DNA from: Dehalococcoidia bacterium
Lineage (GTDB): Bacteria; Chloroflexota; Dehalococcoidia; SZUA-161
Direction of reading: 5' to 3'
DNA: 30,027 nt
NCBI GenBank assembly: GCA_014859215.1
Contig: JACUUS010000007.1
Coordinates: 1-30,027, forward strand
This document shows positions 1 to 7,844 of this stretch, in pieces. The translations under genes and the position numbers were made by a program. Positions within the stretch are counted from its first letter, which is position 1; each line of letters begins with the position of its first letter. The notes beneath the pieces were generated by a model. It had not been told where the DNA came from and did no database searches. It was given only the letters and a program-made list of their open reading frames with translations.

Positions 1-131
1 TACATGCAATCCCAGCTTCCGTTGAAAACCGCCGTGCGGACTTCTGGGACATTATATCGGCGCGCGATTGAAGAGTAAACAAGTCCGTCATTTGGCGGGC
101 CGGTTCCCCCGCCCGGCCGTTCTCCGCGTCC

Positions 132-160
132 TTGCTTTCATTCGCTAATCCTGATATATT
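132..160 (+). promoter_or_regulatory. Sigma-70-like promoter of rplY, predicted leaderless
   Basis: TTGCTT at 132-137 and TATATT at 155-160 are 17 bases apart. The ATG of rplY is at 170, only 9 bases after the -10 box, so transcription should begin within about 2-3 bases of the start codon. No Shine-Dalgarno is visible. The sequence before it (1-131) shows no gene I can support; a GGCGGG/CCCGCC inverted repeat near 94-115 has no T-tract. Confidence 0.55.
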
Positions 161-169
161 TATGACGCT

Positions 170-817
170 ATGGAAAGAATAGAAGTCTCTGCTTCGCCGC
201 GCAAAATCCTGGGCAAGAAGGTACGGTTCCTGCGCAGACAGGGGATAACCCCTGCCACCGTTTACGGACACGGTATAGATTCCACGCCCGTGGAGATTCC
301 AACCGGTGTTCTCAAACGTCTCCTCGCCCGCGCGGGGATGACAAACCTGATAAACCTCATGATTGACGGTGAAGCGCCGCGCATGGTTGTGGTCCGCGCG
401 GTGCAGAAAGACCCCCTGACAGGGGAGCCTCTGCATGCCGATTTCTACCAGGTAAGAATGGAAGAGAAGCTCAGGCTTTCCGTTCCTGTTACGCTGTCAG
501 GACAAGCGCCCGCGGTGAAAGAACTGGGAGGAATACTCTACCAGAGCGTTGACAGCCTCGAAGTCGAGTGTCTGCCCGGAAATATGCCCCACAGTATTGA
601 GGTTGACGTATCAGGGCTGACTGAAATCGACCAGGCCATTCACGTCCGTGACCTGCGACCTGGACAGGGCATTGTCATTGTGGACTCACCGGACCAGATG
701 ATCGTGCAAATCGGGCGTGGCGCCGAAGAAGAGCCCGTCGCGCCTCCGCCTGAGGTCAAACTGGAGGAGCCCAGGGTAAAACCGGGCGAGGCTCCTGTGA
801 AGCCGCCAGAGGCCTAG
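170..817 (+). CDS. rplY: 50S ribosomal protein L25, general stress protein Ctc type
   Basis: L25 binds 5S rRNA in the large ribosomal subunit. The 215-aa product has the N-terminal L25 domain (about residues 1-90, with RRQGITPATVYG and the segment KDPLTGEPLHADFYQV) followed by the beta-rich TL5/CTC C-terminal domain (about 95-185). This makes it the long bacterial form rather than the short E. coli form. The last 30 residues are a Pro/Glu/Lys-rich tail, common and variable in this family. The start at 170 is the only ATG that fits the family N-terminus; it has no Shine-Dalgarno but sits directly behind a promoter, so the mRNA may be leaderless. It ends one base from the convergent fmt gene. 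Identification is secure. Confidence 0.95.
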   Translation: MERIEVSASPRKILGKKVRFLRRQGITPATVYGHGIDSTPVEIPTGVLKRLLARAGMTNLINLMIDGEAPRMVVVRAVQKDPLTGEPLHADFYQVRMEEKLRLSVPVTLSGQAPAVKELGGILYQSVDSLEVECLPGNMPHSIEVDVSGLTEIDQAIHVRDLRPGQGIVIVDSPDQMIVQIGRGAEEEPVAPPPEVKLEEPRVKPGEAPVKPPEA

Positions 818-818
818 T

Positions 819-1778
819 CTATCGGCCCAGAAGAGACCCAACAAAGCTGCGCTGTCCCCTCATAAACTCATCTGCCGGCAACGGCCGCTTCCCCTCGAGC
901 TGGACAGTGAGAAGTCCCAGGATCCCTTCGCCCGTCCTTACGCCCACCAGAGCAGGCATCCCCGGTCCCAACTGAAAGACTTTTCCAGCTTCGCCGTCCC
1001 CAATATCAGGAAGAGAAACGGCTTCAATAATCTTCACGACCTTCCCTTGCCAGTGCGTGTATGAGCCAGGCCAGGGCTCGAAGGCGCGCACCCGGCGAGA
1101 AATCACCCCCGCGGGCATGCTCCAGTCTATTTCCCCGTCCTCTTTCTTAATGGAGGCCGTAACAGTGGCCTTGCTGTCATCCTGAGCATTCGGCTTCAGG
1201 CTCCCGTCGATCCATAGAGGCAGGGTCTCGGTCAACAGGCGCGCTCCGGCCTGAGCAAGCCGCTCTGACAGCGTGCCGGTTGTATCGTCCGGCAGAATGT
1301 CCACGACAATCTGCGAGAGTACCGGCCCCGTATCCAGGCCCGCGTCCATTAACATGATCGTTACGCCCGTTTCCCTGTCTCCGTTAAGAATAGCGGCAGG
1401 CACCGGGGTAGCCCCCCGGTAGCGCGGCAGCAAGGATGGATGCACGTTCAGGCATCCGTAACGGGGTATGTCGAGCACGCTCCGGGGCAATATCTGGCCG
1501 AAAGCCGCAACCACGATAACCTCGGGCTCGAGACCGGCGAGACTCTGCATCTCCTCAGGGTCTCTTAACCGTGCGGGCTGGTAGACCGGGATCCCGTGTT
1601 CCAGCGCCGCCTTCTTCACCGGTGACAGGACGACCTCCCTGCTCCTGCCCGCCGGCCTATCCGGCTGCGTATAGACCGCCGCTATCTCATACCCGTCATG
1701 GACAAGCCCTTCCAGACTGGGCACACTGAACTCCGGCGTTCCCATGAAGACCACACGTACCCGGCTTTCCTGCATCAT
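819..1778 (-). CDS. fmt: Methionyl-tRNA formyltransferase
   Basis: Formylates the initiator Met-tRNA using 10-formyl-tetrahydrofolate, in the cytoplasm. The 319-aa length is normal for the family. The N-terminal formyltransferase domain begins VVFMGTPEFSVPSLE; the catalytic region has LNVHPSLLPRYRGATPV (Asn, His) and GVTIMLMDAGLDTGPVL (catalytic Asp). The C-terminal domain (about 205-319) is the tRNA-binding OB-like domain with FEPWPGSYT. Two tandem ATG codons occur at the start (1778 and 1775). No Shine-Dalgarno precedes them, but an extended -10 box ends 7 bases upstream, so leaderless translation from the first ATG is likely. The def gene, often next to fmt, is not in the window. The gene is convergent with rplY and divergent from the 1873 gene. 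Confidence 0.95.
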   Translation of the reverse strand: MMQESRVRVVFMGTPEFSVPSLEGLVHDGYEIAAVYTQPDRPAGRSREVVLSPVKKAALEHGIPVYQPARLRDPEEMQSLAGLEPEVIVVAAFGQILPRSVLDIPRYGCLNVHPSLLPRYRGATPVPAAILNGDRETGVTIMLMDAGLDTGPVLSQIVVDILPDDTTGTLSERLAQAGARLLTETLPLWIDGSLKPNAQDDSKATVTASIKKEDGEIDWSMPAGVISRRVRAFEPWPGSYTHWQGKVVKIIEAVSLPDIGDGEAGKVFQLGPGMPALVGVRTGEGILGLLTVQLEGKRPLPADEFMRGQRSFVGSLLGR

Positions 1779-1785
1779 GCCGTTT

Positions 1786-1839
1786 ATTCTATCATATCGG
1801 CGATGGCTGTTGACAAAGCTGAATCATGCGCCGTACTAT
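1786..1839. promoter_or_regulatory. Divergent promoter pair between fmt and the 1873 gene, shared -35
   Basis: On the minus strand an extended -10, TGATAGAAT (1786-1794), ends 7 bases before the fmt ATG. A TTGTCA (1811-1816 read on the minus strand) lies 19 bases further upstream. On the plus strand TTGACA (1810-1815) is followed after 18 bases by TACTAT (1834-1839), with an AGGAGG leader before the ATG at 1873. The two -35 boxes are the two strands of the same TTGACAA, so the promoters probably compete for polymerase. fmt is predicted leaderless and the plus gene leadered. Confidence 0.5.
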
Positions 1840-1872
1840 CTATGCGGGTCCGAAACTCTACAGGAGGCTGAC

Positions 1873-2091
1873 ATGAGAATAATCGGCGCTTTCCTGTTGA
1901 TAGCCGGCGGTGTTACCGCCTTGGGCTCTATTCTCTACTGGTTCGTAACGGCGATTATAGATTTCCTCCCTCTTGTGTTGAAGGCGGCCATAGTTGCCGC
2001 GATTGTTGGTTTCGTCCTGCTGATGGTCTCGCTTATCAGGGAAAGAGTACGAGCTTCGAAGACCGAGGAGTTCAAGGAGGTAGAACGGTGA
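1873..2091 (+). CDS. Small two-helix membrane protein of unknown function
   Basis: I do not recognise this 72-aa protein. It has two hydrophobic stretches, about residues 3-27 (starting IIGAFLLIAGG) and 33-57 (ending AIVGFVLLMVSL), then a charged tail rich in Arg, Lys and Glu, so it is probably an inner-membrane hairpin with a cytoplasmic tail. I chose the ATG at 1873 because AGGAGG lies exactly 5 bases before it; a longer open frame runs back to 1744 but would overlap fmt on the other strand and lacks such a site. Its stop codon overlaps the GTG of the next gene (GTGA), so the two are translationally coupled and likely work together, perhaps as a membrane anchor for the YbjQ-family protein. 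Confidence 0.75.
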   Translation: MRIIGAFLLIAGGVTALGSILYWFVTAIIDFLPLVLKAAIVAAIVGFVLLMVSLIRERVRASKTEEFKEVER

Positions 2092-2414
2092 TCATCGTAA
2101 CCACCGACAAAATTGAAGGCAAGAGGATAGTGAAAACGCTGGGCCTGGTGAGGGGCAGCACGATTCGGGCCCGGCACGTGGGACACGATATTATGGCCAT
2201 GCTCAGGAACCTTGTCGGCGGAGAGATAACCGATTATACGAAGATGCTCGCCGAGTCCAGGGAACAGGCCGTGTCGAGGATGATAGAGCACGCCAGGACC
2301 CTGGGGGCGGACGCGATAGTGGGAACCAGGTTCGTAACCTCGATGGTCATGTCCGGGGCCGCTGAGCTGCTTGTCTACGGCACGGCGGTAATCACAGAAG
2401 ACGCAGCTAAGTAG
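2088..2414 (+). CDS. YbjQ/UPF0145-family protein
   Basis: This 108-aa protein matches the YbjQ (UPF0145, 'putative heavy-metal-binding') family along its whole length. It begins IIVTTDKIEGKRIVKTLGLV, continues with the VRGSTIRARHVGHDI segment and contains the conserved helix SREQAVSRMIEHARTLGADAIVG. Family members form beta-barrel-like pentamers; the metal-binding label is historical and no Cys is present here. The GTG start at 2088 overlaps the previous stop codon and has AAGGAGGT six bases upstream. Its role is unknown; coupling to a small membrane protein is the best contextual clue. It ends 9 bases from the convergent ubiA-like gene. Confidence 0.85.
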   Translation: MIIVTTDKIEGKRIVKTLGLVRGSTIRARHVGHDIMAMLRNLVGGEITDYTKMLAESREQAVSRMIEHARTLGADAIVGTRFVTSMVMSGAAELLVYGTAVITEDAAK

Positions 2415-2423
2415 GTTGAGGGG

Positions 2424-3317
2424 CTAACTCACGATGATTCCGATTGCCATCAGCATGGGAAGCATGAGAGTGACCAGCACATTGCGACCCATTACCGGGA
2501 TCAGGTTCTCCAGCTGATCGTAGTACTTGCGCGCCCCCTTGATGGCCGCTATCCCCAGCGGCAAAGTGAGCAGCCCGAAAAGGGCCATGTAGGGCAGCAC
2601 CCCGACGATCACTGACACAACAAGGGCCACGTAAGCCGACAAGAGCAGTACCGCGTAGACCCCGCTGCTCCCCTTCTTCCCGATGACTATGGGAAGATGC
2701 CGCCTGAAGACCGACGCATCGGCCTCCGCGTCGGGGAACTGGTTGAGCAGCAGCAGATTGCTCACCAGGAAGCCGGGAACAATCGAGGCCAGGCCCGCGG
2801 CGAGGCTGTAGCCCCCCGTAAGCACGAAATAGGTCCCCATTACCATCAGGGGACCGAAGCCAAACCCGGGTGCGATAGCGCAGAGTAGAGGGGACCTCGT
2901 TATGTAGGTAGTGTAGAAATAGACCGTAAGAATGCCGGCAACGCCCAGGGGCAGGATCGGCACCCCGTAAACATAGATGAAGAACCCGCCGATGGCTACG
3001 ATCCCGGCCAGGCAGAACATGCCAACCGAATAGACCTTCTCTGGATCGAGCAGGCCTTCCACCAGCACTCCGCTTCCGCCGCTGAAAGGGGTCCTGTTTG
3101 TCTTGAAATCAACCCCGCTCTTCCAGTCAAAGTAGTCATTCAGCACATTGACGGCGATATGCGCCAGAAGAGCACCGATAAAGGCCAGCGCCAGGTACAG
3201 AGCACTTATCGAATGACCCTGGTAAACAGCAACTGAGACTCCTACCAGCACCGAAACCGGAGTCAGCACCAGGAACTGCACTCGCAACTGCCTGACCCAT
3301 ACCTTGATGCTTGCCAT
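2424..3317 (-). CDS. UbiA-family prenyltransferase, MenA-like
   Basis: Integral membrane enzyme of the UbiA superfamily, most like 1,4-dihydroxy-2-naphthoate polyprenyltransferase (MenA) of menaquinone synthesis. The 297-aa product has about eight or nine hydrophobic helices. The first Asp-rich motif is NDYFDWKSGVD (N60-D70), which binds the prenyl diphosphate through Mg2+; the second is DAEAD (D196-D200). The SGGSGVL segment after the first motif is typical of MenA. The start has AGGAG six bases upstream. It is the third gene of a gatB-secG-ubiA run, with 28 bases between it and secG. No other men genes are in the window, so the aromatic substrate is inferred; another quinone or aromatic acceptor is possible. 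Confidence 0.8.
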   Translation of the reverse strand: MASIKVWVRQLRVQFLVLTPVSVLVGVSVAVYQGHSISALYLALAFIGALLAHIAVNVLNDYFDWKSGVDFKTNRTPFSGGSGVLVEGLLDPEKVYSVGMFCLAGIVAIGGFFIYVYGVPILPLGVAGILTVYFYTTYITRSPLLCAIAPGFGFGPLMVMGTYFVLTGGYSLAAGLASIVPGFLVSNLLLLNQFPDAEADASVFRRHLPIVIGKKGSSGVYAVLLLSAYVALVVSVIVGVLPYMALFGLLTLPLGIAAIKGARKYYDQLENLIPVMGRNVLVTLMLPMLMAIGIIVS

Positions 3318-3345
3318 CTCTTTCTCCTAAAGGATAGTCGGCCGG

Positions 3346-3564
3346 CTAGAGGAACCTGACACTCAGCATTGCCAGGGCGATGAAAATGACCACGAGGACG
3401 ATGGTGAAACGGAACAGGGTCCTGTCAATTCCCCGCCTCGTTCTGAAAGTCGATTCGCCCTGCCCCCCGAAGACACCGCCGAGCCCCGCTCCGCGAGCCT
3501 GCGCGAGGATAAGGACTATCACCAGTAATGAGACTATGAGCACTGCTATATGTATGAGCGTCAT
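3346..3564 (-). CDS. secG: Protein translocase subunit SecG
   Basis: Accessory subunit of the SecYEG channel in the cytoplasmic membrane. The 72-aa protein has the standard SecG plan: helix one (IHIAVLIVSLLVIVLILAQ), the loop with the diagnostic G-rich stretch AGLGGVFGGQGES, then TFRTRRGIDR and a second helix (FTIVLVVIFIALAML). Length is normal. GGAG sits 5 bases before the ATG. It lies 10 bases after gatB and 28 bases before the MenA-like gene, so it is expressed with them. Confidence 0.93.
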   Translation of the reverse strand: MTLIHIAVLIVSLLVIVLILAQARGAGLGGVFGGQGESTFRTRRGIDRTLFRFTIVLVVIFIALAMLSVRFL

Positions 3565-3574
3565 TTCTACTCCG

Positions 3575-5068
3575 TTACGGGCTTACCTCAAGCTTCCTCT
3601 TGAGCAGGTCGTTTACCACCTGAGGGTTGGCCCGCCCTCTTGTTTCTTTCATAACCTGTCCGACCAGAAATTTCAAGGCCTGGTCCTTACCTTTTCTGAA
3701 GTCCGCGGCCGCAGGCTGGTTCCGGGACAGCACCTCGTCCACCATTGCTTCCAGTTCCGTTTCTCCCGAGATCTGCGAAAGCCCGCGTTCTTCCACTATT
3801 TCCGCCGCAGAACGGCCAGTATGGAACATTTCCTCGAAAACAGTCTTGGCCATGGTGGTGCTCAGCGTACCGCGGTCAATGAATTCAAGCAGATCGACAA
3901 GCTGCTGAGGACTGGTCCGGGTCCGGGTGATATCGGTGTTTGTCACATTGAACAGCCTGGCATACTCACCGAGAAGCCAGTTGGCAATCTCTTTCGCTTT
4001 CCTCCCGGTGTCGACCCCTGCCGGCAATGCCCTGATACTCTCCTCGAAATACTCCGCCTGGGCCCTGGAAATTGTCAGCAAGCTGGCGTCGTAAATCGAT
4101 AGCCCGTAGTCCGACATGAAGCGTTCCCGTCTTGCATCCGGCAACTCAGGTAGCCGGGCCCGGATGCTCTCCACCAGCTCCCGGCCTATCGTGAGCGGTG
4201 GCAGGTCCGGTTCGGGGAAGTACCTGTAATCATGGGCGTATTCCTTGCTGCGCTGGGAGACCGTGATTCCCTTTTCCTCAACCCAACCCCGCGTCTCCTG
4301 CACAAGCCTGCCGCCTTCTTCCAGCACCTTCTGCTGACGTTCAACCTCGTACTCCAGCGCCCGGTAGACAGCCCTGAAGCTGTTCATGTTCTTGACCTCG
4401 ACCTTTGCCAGGTACTCGGTTGTGCCGGCCGGTCGAATGCTGACGTTGGCATCGCACCGAAAACTGCCTTCCTCCATATTCCCCGTCGACACACCCAGAT
4501 ACTGGAGGATACTACGCAGCTTTATCAGGTACTGGCGCGCCTCTTCCGGCGAGCGGATATCGGGCTCGCCTACAATCTCCATAAGGGGGACCCCCGCGCG
4601 GTTGATATCGACCAGACTGTATGTTTCCCCGCACCCGTTCGTCCGGTGAAAAAGCTTGGCCACATCCTCTTCCAGGTGCACCCTGGTAATCCCGATCACC
4701 TTGCTTTCTCCGTCCACTGTAATGGTGAGCCAGCCTTTGACTCCCACAGGGTGATCGTACTGAGAGATCTGGTAACCCTTCATAAGGTCTGGATAGGGAT
4801 AGTTCTTACGGTCGAATACAGAGAAGTCAGCGACGGTGCAATTCAACGCAAGGGCCGTCATTATGGTATATTCCACCGCCTCCCGGTTGATTACGGGCAG
4901 CACTCCAGGCATGCCCATACATACGGGACAAACATGTGTGTTGGGTGGAGCACTGGCGTAGTCCGCACTGCATGCGCAGTACATCTTGCTCCGGGTGAGA
5001 AGCTGCGCATGGACCTCCAGTCCAATAATAGTCTCATACGTGGTTGATATATTCGCTTCGGCACGCAT
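3575..5068 (-). CDS. gatB: Asp/Glu-tRNA(Asn/Gln) amidotransferase subunit B
   Basis: GatB is the kinase and tRNA-binding subunit of GatCAB, which converts Glu-tRNA(Gln) or Asp-tRNA(Asn) to the amidated form. The product is 497 aa from the ATG at 5068. It shows YETIIGLEVHAQL, the zinc-site cysteines in MYCACSADY and HVCPVCMGMPG, the signature DRKNYPYPDLMKGYQISQYD and the EDVAKLFHR segment. The tail (about 400-497) is the helical YqeY-like domain ending NPQVVNDLLKRKL. The open frame extends upstream to 5272, but family homology starts just after the 5068 ATG. A TTGATA-N17-TATATT promoter ends 7 bases before that ATG, so I take it as a near-leaderless start. gatA and gatC are not adjacent. It heads the gatB-secG-ubiA run. 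Confidence 0.93.
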   Translation of the reverse strand: MRAEANISTTYETIIGLEVHAQLLTRSKMYCACSADYASAPPNTHVCPVCMGMPGVLPVINREAVEYTIMTALALNCTVADFSVFDRKNYPYPDLMKGYQISQYDHPVGVKGWLTITVDGESKVIGITRVHLEEDVAKLFHRTNGCGETYSLVDINRAGVPLMEIVGEPDIRSPEEARQYLIKLRSILQYLGVSTGNMEEGSFRCDANVSIRPAGTTEYLAKVEVKNMNSFRAVYRALEYEVERQQKVLEEGGRLVQETRGWVEEKGITVSQRSKEYAHDYRYFPEPDLPPLTIGRELVESIRARLPELPDARRERFMSDYGLSIYDASLLTISRAQAEYFEESIRALPAGVDTGRKAKEIANWLLGEYARLFNVTNTDITRTRTSPQQLVDLLEFIDRGTLSTTMAKTVFEEMFHTGRSAAEIVEERGLSQISGETELEAMVDEVLSRNQPAAADFRKGKDQALKFLVGQVMKETRGRANPQVVNDLLKRKLEVSP

Positions 5069-5075
5069 CTCTCTT

Positions 5076-5104
5076 AATATACCAGCGCGCGTTAATGCTA
5101 TCAA
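5076..5104 (-). promoter_or_regulatory. Promoter of gatB operon, extended -10, predicted leaderless
   Basis: Read on the minus strand: TTGATA (5099-5104), a 17-base spacer and TATATT (5076-5081) preceded by TG one base away, an extended -10. Only 7 bases separate the -10 from the gatB ATG (5066-5068). No Shine-Dalgarno can fit unless transcription starts further upstream. Confidence 0.6.
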
Positions 5105-5131
5105 GACAGACCTCCATCGCGGCCACGTTTG

Positions 5132-5160
5132 TGGACTGCTCGATCGGCTTATGATATACT
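5132..5160 (+). promoter_or_regulatory. Promoter of pcm
   Basis: TGGACT (5132-5137), a 17-base spacer and TATACT (5155-5160) with an upstream TG giving an extended -10. It is back to back with the gatB promoter. The predicted transcript starts near 5167, leaving about 17 bases before the TTG at 5184. Confidence 0.5.
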
Positions 5161-5183
5161 CCTGAAAGAGGCAAAGGAAAGGG

Positions 5184-5855
5184 TTGTTCCGAGAACACTC
5201 TGCGTGGTTGTCAACAGTGGAAATGGCCCAGGCACGACAGAAGCTGATACAGCAGCTGTCGTATGAAATCAAGGATAAGCGGGTTCTGGAAATAATGGGC
5301 CGTGTTCCCCGGGAACTCTTTGTTCCCCCTTCCAGCCAGCATCTCGCCTATGAGAACATTCCCCTTCCCATCGATCTGGGGCAGACGATATCCCAGCCAT
5401 TCATCGTAGCTCTGATGACCGAAGCCCTGGAGCTCAAAGGGAATGAGAAAGTCCTCGAACTGGGTACGGGCAGCGGCTATCAAACAGCGATACTCGCTGA
5501 ACTGGCCCGGTGTGTAATCTCCGTAGAGAGACATCAGAAACTCCTTGATAAGGCGAGGAGCACCCTCAAACTCCTTGGCTATAGGAATGTTGAGCTGCAG
5601 CTCGCTGAGAAAAGGCTTGGATGGCCCGACGGCGCGCCATATGACGCCATAATCGTCACTGCCGGCGCGCCCAACGCCTCCAGGGAGCTGCTCGACCAGT
5701 TGGGCCCCGGGGGACGTCTGGTCATACCAGTCGGCACCCCGTTCGAGCAACAATTGATGAAGATCGTGAAACACGACGGGAGATTGGACACGGTGAACCT
5801 GGGGCCTGTGCGCTTCGTGCCTTTGATCGGGGAGGATGCCTGGCCGACAGAATGA
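5184..5855 (+). CDS. pcm: Protein-L-isoaspartate O-methyltransferase
   Basis: Uses S-adenosylmethionine to methylate isoaspartyl residues and start their repair. The product shows the family segments VPRELFVPP, the block NIPLPIDLGQTISQPFIVALM and the SAM-binding motif VLELGTGSGYQTAILA, then PYDAIIVTAGAP and the end block LGPGGRLVIPVG. Start choice is uncertain. The TTG at 5184 has AAGGA five bases upstream and follows the promoter well (223 aa). The ATG at 5223 (MAQARQKL, 210 aa) fits the family N-terminus as well but has a poor ribosome site. Single gene, divergent from gatB and followed by mobA after 88 bases. Confidence 0.9.
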   Translation: MFREHSAWLSTVEMAQARQKLIQQLSYEIKDKRVLEIMGRVPRELFVPPSSQHLAYENIPLPIDLGQTISQPFIVALMTEALELKGNEKVLELGTGSGYQTAILAELARCVISVERHQKLLDKARSTLKLLGYRNVELQLAEKRLGWPDGAPYDAIIVTAGAPNASRELLDQLGPGGRLVIPVGTPFEQQLMKIVKHDGRLDTVNLGPVRFVPLIGEDAWPTE

Positions 5856-5876
5856 ATATTATCGAGACTGGCTTTC

Positions 5877-5907
5877 TTGCCATTTCAATTGACTGGGATG
5901 ATAGAAT
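5877..5907 (+). promoter_or_regulatory. Possible promoter of the molybdenum cofactor genes
   Basis: TGATAGAAT (5899-5907) is an extended -10 identical to that of fmt. A TTGCCA at 5877-5882 lies 19 bases upstream, a long spacer. The predicted leader to the mobA ATG is about 30 bases and includes AAGGAG, but this is some 20 bases from the ATG, so its use as a ribosome site is doubtful. Confidence 0.35.
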
Positions 5908-5943
5908 AAGATCAAGAAGGAGCGAAGCACCTTTACTTCCACT

Positions 5944-6558
5944 ATGACTTCAATTGTCCTCGCTGGTGGTCGCGGCTCTCGCCTGGGCAGAGAGAAGCAC
6001 GGAGAGGTGATTGCCGGGAAGGGTCTGGTTGAGCGGACCATCGGCCGCCTGAGCGTGCTTAGCTCTGATATCCTGATTGTCATCTCTGGCCGGCAGTCCA
6101 GGTCGCTATTCACTTCCCTCAAAGCCCGGACAGTGATCGACCTGTTCCCGGACGCCGGGTCTCTCGGCGGTATATACACGGGCCTGGTTTACGCAAGAAC
6201 ACATCATAGTCTGGTTGTGGCCTGCGACATGCCCTTTCTTAACCTGGACTTGCTTCGCTATATGATAGCGCTCGCACCTGAATACGACGTCGTAGTACCC
6301 GCCGTGGGCAGTAATGTGGAACCACTTCACGCAATCTACAGTAAGAACTGCCTGAAACCTGTCGAAAGCCTGCTTAAGCAGGGGAACCTCAGAATCACCG
6401 CTTTCTACGATCAGGTGCGTGTCAGGACCGTGGGAGGCGATGAAATCGACAAGTTTGACCCGGACCATCTGAGTTTCTTCAATGTGAATACCCATGCCGA
6501 TCTGGAAAAAGCACGCAAGCTCGCTATAATTGAGCGTACTTCAGAGGTGACTGGATAG
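5944..6558 (+). CDS. mobA: Molybdenum cofactor guanylyltransferase MobA
   Basis: Transfers GMP from GTP to molybdopterin cofactor to make the guanine dinucleotide form used by DMSO-reductase family enzymes such as formate dehydrogenases and reductive respiratory oxidoreductases. The 204-aa protein has the nucleotidyltransferase start IVLAGGRGSRLGREK, the guanine-binding region PDAGSLGGIYTGL, the metal-binding Asp in VACDMPFL and the late FFNVNTHADLEKA block. Length is normal. The next gene, moeA, begins 16 bases after its stop, and mobB follows, so the three form a bis-MGD maturation set. Confidence 0.92.
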   Translation: MTSIVLAGGRGSRLGREKHGEVIAGKGLVERTIGRLSVLSSDILIVISGRQSRSLFTSLKARTVIDLFPDAGSLGGIYTGLVYARTHHSLVVACDMPFLNLDLLRYMIALAPEYDVVVPAVGSNVEPLHAIYSKNCLKPVESLLKQGNLRITAFYDQVRVRTVGGDEIDKFDPDHLSFFNVNTHADLEKARKLAIIERTSEVTG

Positions 6559-6574
6559 TGCAAAAGGATTTCAA

Positions 6575-7828
6575 ATGATTTCTGTCGAAGAAGCGCTTGA
6601 GAAGATTCTGAGCTATTTCGATGTTCTCGAACCGGAGGAGGAGACCATACTGGACAGCCTGGGGCGTACTCTGGCGGAGGACATCCACTCCACAATAAAC
6701 ATACCGGCCATGGACAACTCGGCGATGGACGGGTACGCCGTCCAGGCTGAGAGTACTGTAGGCGCCAGACCTTCTTCGCCGAACTACCTGCGCGTGACTG
6801 GTGAAGTTGCTGCGGGATATCTAACGAAGGAGGCCGTGGAACCGGGAACGGCGATCCGGATTATGACCGGAGCTCCCATACCGAAGGGCGCTGACTGCGT
6901 TGTGCAGTTCGAAGACACTGACGAGGAAGCACGCAAGGTAAACAACCAGCAGACGGTCGAAATCGGGATACTGCGCGAGGCTGACAAAGGTCTGAACATA
7001 AGGCGAGCAGGAGAGGATATTGCCAGTGGCTCGCTCGTCTTGAAACAGGGAACGCACATCCGCCCGCAGGAAGTGGGCGTGCTGGCGTCCATCGGGCGGG
7101 AAGTCGTCCTGGTTATTCGTAAGCCCATCGTAGCGGTGCTTGCTACCGGCGATGAGCTCGTGGAGGTTGGAAGGCCGTTGCCGCCGGGCAAACTCTACAA
7201 CAGCAATTCATACAGTATCGCCGCCCAGGTAGTCCGCTATGGCGGAGCGCCACACATACTCGGCATCGCCCGTGACGACCCGGAAGACCTGGAGGACAAG
7301 ATAAAGGATGCGCGCAACGCTGATATGCTGGTCACTTCAGCAGGCGTATCCATGGGGGACTACGACATAGTGAAAGACGTCCTGGCCAGGATCGGCGAGA
7401 TTGGTTTCTGGACAGTCCGGATGAAACCCGGCAAACCACTCGCGTTCGGGGTACTAAAATTCGGGGGGAAAAGGGTACCTCATCTCGGTCTGCCCGGGAA
7501 CCCCGTCAGCTCAATGATCACATTCGAGCAGTTTGCTCGACCTGCAATTCTGAAAATGCTTGGCAGGACGAACTATGAGAAACCGGTCATCTCGGCCATC
7601 ACGGAGAGTCCCGTGAAGAATACAGATGGACGACGTATATTCGCACGTGTAAGAGTGCGCAAGGAAGATGGCAGGTACCTTGCGCGCCTGGTTGGTCCGC
7701 AGGGCTCGGGCATACTCACGTCCATGGCGCATGCTAATGGTCTCATGATCGTTCCGGAGAACCAGCCCTCCGTTAAGCCGGGAGACCACGTTATGGTCCA
7801 GATGCTCGATTGGAATGAAGAGGTCTAG
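6575..7828 (+). CDS. moeA: Molybdopterin molybdenumtransferase MoeA
   Basis: Inserts molybdate into adenylylated molybdopterin. The 417-aa length is normal. Motifs in order: ISVEEALEKIL, PAMDNSAMDGYAV (active-site region, near residues 47-59), IMTGAPIPKGADCVV, the MogA-like domain with ATGDELVEVG and KLYNSNSYSI, the metal/MPT-binding TSAGVSMGDYD, MKPGKPLAFG and GLPGNPVSS. The C-terminal beta domain (about 340-417) is complete. AAAGGAT lies 5 bases before the ATG. Between mobA and mobB in one run. Confidence 0.95.
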   Translation: MISVEEALEKILSYFDVLEPEEETILDSLGRTLAEDIHSTINIPAMDNSAMDGYAVQAESTVGARPSSPNYLRVTGEVAAGYLTKEAVEPGTAIRIMTGAPIPKGADCVVQFEDTDEEARKVNNQQTVEIGILREADKGLNIRRAGEDIASGSLVLKQGTHIRPQEVGVLASIGREVVLVIRKPIVAVLATGDELVEVGRPLPPGKLYNSNSYSIAAQVVRYGGAPHILGIARDDPEDLEDKIKDARNADMLVTSAGVSMGDYDIVKDVLARIGEIGFWTVRMKPGKPLAFGVLKFGGKRVPHLGLPGNPVSSMITFEQFARPAILKMLGRTNYEKPVISAITESPVKNTDGRRIFARVRVRKEDGRYLARLVGPQGSGILTSMAHANGLMIVPENQPSVKPGDHVMVQMLDWNEEV

Positions 7829-7844
7829 GCGGGAGAGAGATCAC

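Noticed and set aside
94..115. GGCGGG/CCCGCC inverted repeat as a terminator
   Set aside because: Only six pairs and no following T-tract; it may be left over from upstream DNA not in view.
1744..1872. N-terminal extension of the small membrane protein
   Set aside because: It overlaps fmt and its promoter, has no ribosome site, and the ATG at 1873 has AGGAGG five bases upstream.
3380..4102. Plus-strand open frame opposite secG and gatB
   Set aside because: Shadow of strongly conserved genes with high G+C third positions; composition is not protein-like.
5069..5272. N-terminal extension of gatB up to 5272
   Set aside because: The extension does not resemble GatB, runs across both divergent promoters and into pcm.
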